Below are positions 5,578 through 5,690 of a stretch of 5,690 nt of DNA, one piece after another. Location of the stretch: NCBI GenBank assembly GCA_015222405.1, contig JADFVG010000171.1:1-5690 (forward strand). The letters run 5' to 3'. The notes under the pieces are model-generated. The model had not been told where the DNA came from, made no database searches, and saw only the letters and a list, made by a program, of their open reading frames with translations. Within the stretch, counting starts at the first letter, position 1. Each line of letters starts with the position of its first letter. Position numbers and translations under genes: made by a program. The stretch comes from Chloroflexota bacterium (GTDB lineage Bacteria; Chloroflexota; Dehalococcoidia; E44-bin15).

Positions 5578-5690
5578 TTCAATTCGCTATCTTAATCTTC
5601 ATCGGCGAGCTGGCCTGCTATTCTGAAAACAAGCTGCTCAACGAGGCGCTGAAGCTCCGGGCTGTGGTCAACTGCTTTAAGCACATTAAC
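5574..5690 (+). CDS. Possible start of a further operon gene (partial, unidentified)
   Basis: An ATG at 5574 overlaps the mtnP stop as ATGA and opens a frame of 39 codons running off the right edge, beginning MIQFAILIFIGELACYSENK. An SD-like GGAAAG lies about eight bases before it. The overlap is typical of translational coupling, and third positions are GC-rich like those of mtnP. The residues match no family I know, and the hydrophobic beginning is unusual for a salvage enzyme. It is not the start of a class II aldolase or a PfkB-type kinase as I would recognise them. The same bases read on the other strand give an equally plausible protein end, so at most one of the two is likely real. Confidence 0.3.
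   Translation, partial: MIQFAILIFIGELACYSENKLLNEALKLRAVVNCFKHIN
5592..5690 (-). CDS. Possible C-terminus of a convergent gene (partial, unidentified)
   Basis: On the minus strand a frame enters from the right edge and ends at TAA (5594-5592), giving 32 residues with a natural-looking amphipathic helix: HSPELQRLVEQLVFRIAG and then an acidic end ADED. The SPEL helix cap, heptad-spaced hydrophobics and G-rich first codon positions are protein-like. Third-position GC (about half) is lower than in the neighbouring genes. If real, its stop would lie 14 bases from the mtnP stop with no visible terminator between. It competes with the plus-strand reading of the same bases. Confidence 0.3.
   Translation of the reverse strand, partial: VNVLKAVDHSPELQRLVEQLVFRIAGQLADED

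Overview
The window looks like a bacterial chromosome segment of moderately high GC. Shine-Dalgarno sites and two consensus-like sigma-70 promoters argue for a bacterium. The style of the crotonase and adenine deaminase sequences suggests, as a guess only, an anaerobic lineage such as Chloroflexota/Dehalococcoidia. There are no signs of phage, transposons, CRISPR or RNA genes.

The layout is two divergent transcription units around a compact control region (about 968-1116). To the left, on the minus strand, lie two tandem crotonase-fold (enoyl-CoA hydratase/isomerase) genes; the second runs off the left edge. To the right, on the plus strand, lie a small cysteine-rich protein of unknown function, hpt (hypoxanthine phosphoribosyltransferase), ade (adenine deaminase), mtnA (methylthioribose-1-phosphate isomerase) and mtnP (methylthioadenosine phosphorylase). 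All are closely spaced with no terminator visible between them. The last ~115 bases hold an undecided gene end: either a plus-strand ORF overlapping mtnP by ATGA, or the C-terminus of a convergent minus-strand gene.

The plus-strand genes form a coherent salvage pathway. MtnP phosphorolyses methylthioadenosine (a by-product of S-adenosylmethionine use) to adenine and methylthioribose-1-phosphate. Ade deaminates the adenine to hypoxanthine, Hpt converts that to IMP, and MtnA isomerises the sugar phosphate towards methionine salvage or a carbon shunt. So one unit recovers both halves of methylthioadenosine, with adenine going through hypoxanthine and not directly to AMP. The least explained items are the Cys/His-rich protein heading this operon, and a crotonase whose second catalytic glutamate is replaced by glutamine.
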